A stretch of 64,000 nucleotides of DNA from Pseudomonas sp. RIT-PI-r. Lineage in GTDB: Bacteria > Pseudomonadota > Gammaproteobacteria > Pseudomonadales > Pseudomonadaceae. Of the stretch, positions 62,446 to 64,000 are shown piece by piece. Each line of letters begins with the position of its first letter. Positions within the stretch are counted from its first letter, which is position 1. The notes below the pieces were generated by a model. It saw nothing but the letters and a program-made list of their open reading frames with translations, did not search any database and was not told the origin of the DNA. The translations under genes were made by a program, and so were the position numbers. The DNA lies in contig NZ_LIGE01000025.1 in assembly GCF_001297015.1 (NCBI RefSeq), positions 868,001-932,000 on the forward strand. Reading direction: 5' to 3'.

Positions 62446-64000
62446 ATGGAACTGGCCAGCCTGATCGGACGCCTCAACCCGGATAACCGCCGTGCGCTCG
62501 AACGTGCAGCGCAACGGTGTTTGCAACGCGGTCACCACTTTGTCGAGATCGAACATTTACTCCTCGAACTGCTCGACATCGAAGGCGGCGACCTGGCTTT
62601 CCTGCTGCCGCGTTTCGGTCTTGAACGTGATGCGTTGACGGCCGAAATCAACAAGGCACTGGATCTGTTCAAGGCTGGCAGTACCCGCACACCGGCGTTG
62701 TCTGCGCACACCTTGGGACTGCTGGAAGACGCGGTGGTGCAGGCCAGCGTGCTGGGCATCGACAGTATTCGTTCAGGGTTGTTGTTACTGGCGTTGATTG
62801 ATCGTGATGAGCGTCGCAGCCTGCTGCTCAACAGTGCATCGTCGCTGCTGAGAATCCCTAAGGAAGTCCTGCGCGCCCACCTGCTGGAGTGGACGGAAAA
62901 CTCTCGCGAGCATGTCGGCGCGCGCAGTGCCTGCGCTGGCAACCCGACGCCACGGCAAGACTCGGTGCTGGATCAGTACACTCAGGATCTGACCGCCGAC
63001 GCCCACGCCGGACGTATCGATCCGATTGTCGGGCGCGACGGCGAGATCCGTCAGTGCATCGACATTCTGTTAAGGCGACGGCAGAACAACCCGATTCTGG
63101 TCGGCGCTCCCGGTGTCGGCAAAACCGCCGTGGTCGAAGGTCTGGCCCTGCGCATCGCGGCCGGCGATGTACCGCCGTCATTGCAGGAAGTCAGCCTGCG
63201 CGTGCTCGACCTCGGTTTGTTGCAGGCTGGCGCCGGCGTCAAAGGCGAATTCGAACAACGTTTGAAAGGCGTGATCGACGCGGTGCGCAGCGCCGACAAA
63301 CCGATCATCCTGTTCATCGACGAAGCCCACACGCTGATCGGTGCTGGCGGTGCCGAAGGCGGCAGCGATGCGGCCAACCTGCTCAAGCCCGCGCTGGCGC
63401 GTGGCGAGTTGCGCACCCTCGCGGCCACGACCTGGATGGAATACAAAAAATACTTCGAGAAGGATCCGGCCCTGGCCCGTCGCTTCCAACTGGTGCAGGT
63501 TGAAGAGCCGGACGAGATCACCGCCGTGGAAATGCTCCGTGGCGTGGCTGCCAAACTTGAACAGCACCACGGCGTGCAGGTGCTCGATGCCGCTATTCAT
63601 GAAGCGGTGAAGCTCTCGCACCGCTACATTTCCGGCCGTCAGTTACCGGACAAAGCCATCAGCGTGCTCGACACCGCATGCGCCCGGGTCGCCCTCGGCC
63701 AGCACGATGTGCCGCCACCGCTGGAGAGTCTGCGTCATCGCCAGCAAAGCCTGAAAGAAGAAGTCGAACGCCTGCGCCGTGAACAAGCCACCGGGCTGGA
63801 TCACCGCGAACGCATCACGCTGCTGGAAAGTGAGTCGAAGACCAACGTTCAGGCTATTCGCGAACTGGAAACCCGCTGGAGCGAAGAGCGCGTCGCCGTA
63901 CGCGAACTGCTCGATACCCGCCGTGAACTGCTGGATTTGAGCGAACGCGCCGACAGCGAAAAACCCGATGAAGCCACCGACAGTCGCATCGATTATCTGG
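62446..64000 (+). CDS. clpV: Type VI secretion AAA+ ATPase ClpV (TssH), N-terminal part
   Basis: The frame is open to the right edge, so about 518 residues are present. The N-terminal Clp domain ('ASLIGRLNPDNRRALERAAQRCLQRGHHFVEIEHLLLEL') binds the TssC helix. The first AAA domain has Walker A 'GAPGVGKT' (220-227) and Walker B 'ILFIDEAH' (288-295), with arginine finger region 'DPALARRFQ'. The charged coiled-coil middle domain begins after 'PLESLRHRQQSLKEEVERLRRE'. ClpV recycles contracted sheath. It starts one base after the tssG stop. Confidence 0.96.
   Translation, partial: MELASLIGRLNPDNRRALERAAQRCLQRGHHFVEIEHLLLELLDIEGGDLAFLLPRFGLERDALTAEINKALDLFKAGSTRTPALSAHTLGLLEDAVVQASVLGIDSIRSGLLLLALIDRDERRSLLLNSASSLLRIPKEVLRAHLLEWTENSREHVGARSACAGNPTPRQDSVLDQYTQDLTADAHAGRIDPIVGRDGEIRQCIDILLRRRQNNPILVGAPGVGKTAVVEGLALRIAAGDVPPSLQEVSLRVLDLGLLQAGAGVKGEFEQRLKGVIDAVRSADKPIILFIDEAHTLIGAGGAEGGSDAANLLKPALARGELRTLAATTWMEYKKYFEKDPALARRFQLVQVEEPDEITAVEMLRGVAAKLEQHHGVQVLDAAIHEAVKLSHRYISGRQLPDKAISVLDTACARVALGQHDVPPPLESLRHRQQSLKEEVERLRREQATGLDHRERITLLESESKTNVQAIRELETRWSEERVAVRELLDTRRELLDLSERADSEKPDEATDSRIDYL

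Overview
The window reads as Pseudomonas chromosome, most likely from the P. fluorescens group. The grounds are its GC-rich coding, near-identity to familiar Pseudomonas proteins (FabI, AcnB, MiaE, the BphO/BphP pair, a DUF6124-type protein), and many REP elements of the types 'GTGGGAGC..GCTCGCGA' and 'GTAGGAGCTGCCG..GCTGCGATC' between genes. No rRNA, tRNA, CRISPR array, IS element or prophage was recognised.

Layout. 0-1 kb: the end of a YejF-type peptide ABC transporter ATPase, then fabI with its terminator. 1-8 kb: a GAF-GGDEF cyclase; an isoquinoline-oxidoreductase-like operon (iorA, iorB, diheme cytochrome) in which iorB carries a single-base frameshift; an esterase whose 3' end is caught in a 240-bp tandem duplication; a GFA protein. 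8-8.7 kb: a DUF6124-type small protein behind a long structured leader. 8.9-15.9 kb: a plus-strand run of an aldo/keto reductase, five mostly exported enzymes (flavodoxin, cupin, CMD protein, two alpha/beta hydrolases), a LysR regulator and a methyltransferase. 16-20.6 kb: a FecI/FecR-type sigma/anti-sigma pair with an STN-bearing TonB receptor. A second receptor without STN lies at 34.3-36.5 kb, and both receptors share a bipartite promoter-like motif. 20.6-34 kb: VOC, AraC and LysE genes, bphO-bphP, an alkylation-repair cluster (ada, PEP-mutase-like, AlkA-like), and a polyamine-type binding protein with a divergent agmatine deiminase paralogue and a LysR regulator. 36.6-44.4 kb: a two-component system, miaE, a universal stress protein, a DUF1289 protein and acnB with a remarkable structured leader. 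44.4-48.8 kb: an amino acid permease, two tiny membrane proteins, a tautomerase, a cysteine hydrolase behind a threonine-type attenuator, and a 2-hydroxyacid dehydrogenase. 48.8-64 kb: a type VI secretion locus, tssA-M-L-K-J (minus) divergent from tssB-C-hcp-E-F-G-H (plus), arranged like P. aeruginosa HSI-III as I remember it; clpV runs off the right edge.

The most interesting signals are non-coding. They are (1) the DUF6124 leader with nested stems, a 9-codon upstream ORF and a hairpin covering the ribosome binding site; (2) the threonine-codon attenuator before an isochorismatase-type hydrolase; (3) a 141-bp nested palindromic leader before acnB; (4) the motif shared by the two TonB-receptor genes; (5) a 19-bp palindrome in the divergent T6SS promoter. 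All functional statements rest on reading the sequence and on family knowledge; no searches or folding programs were run.
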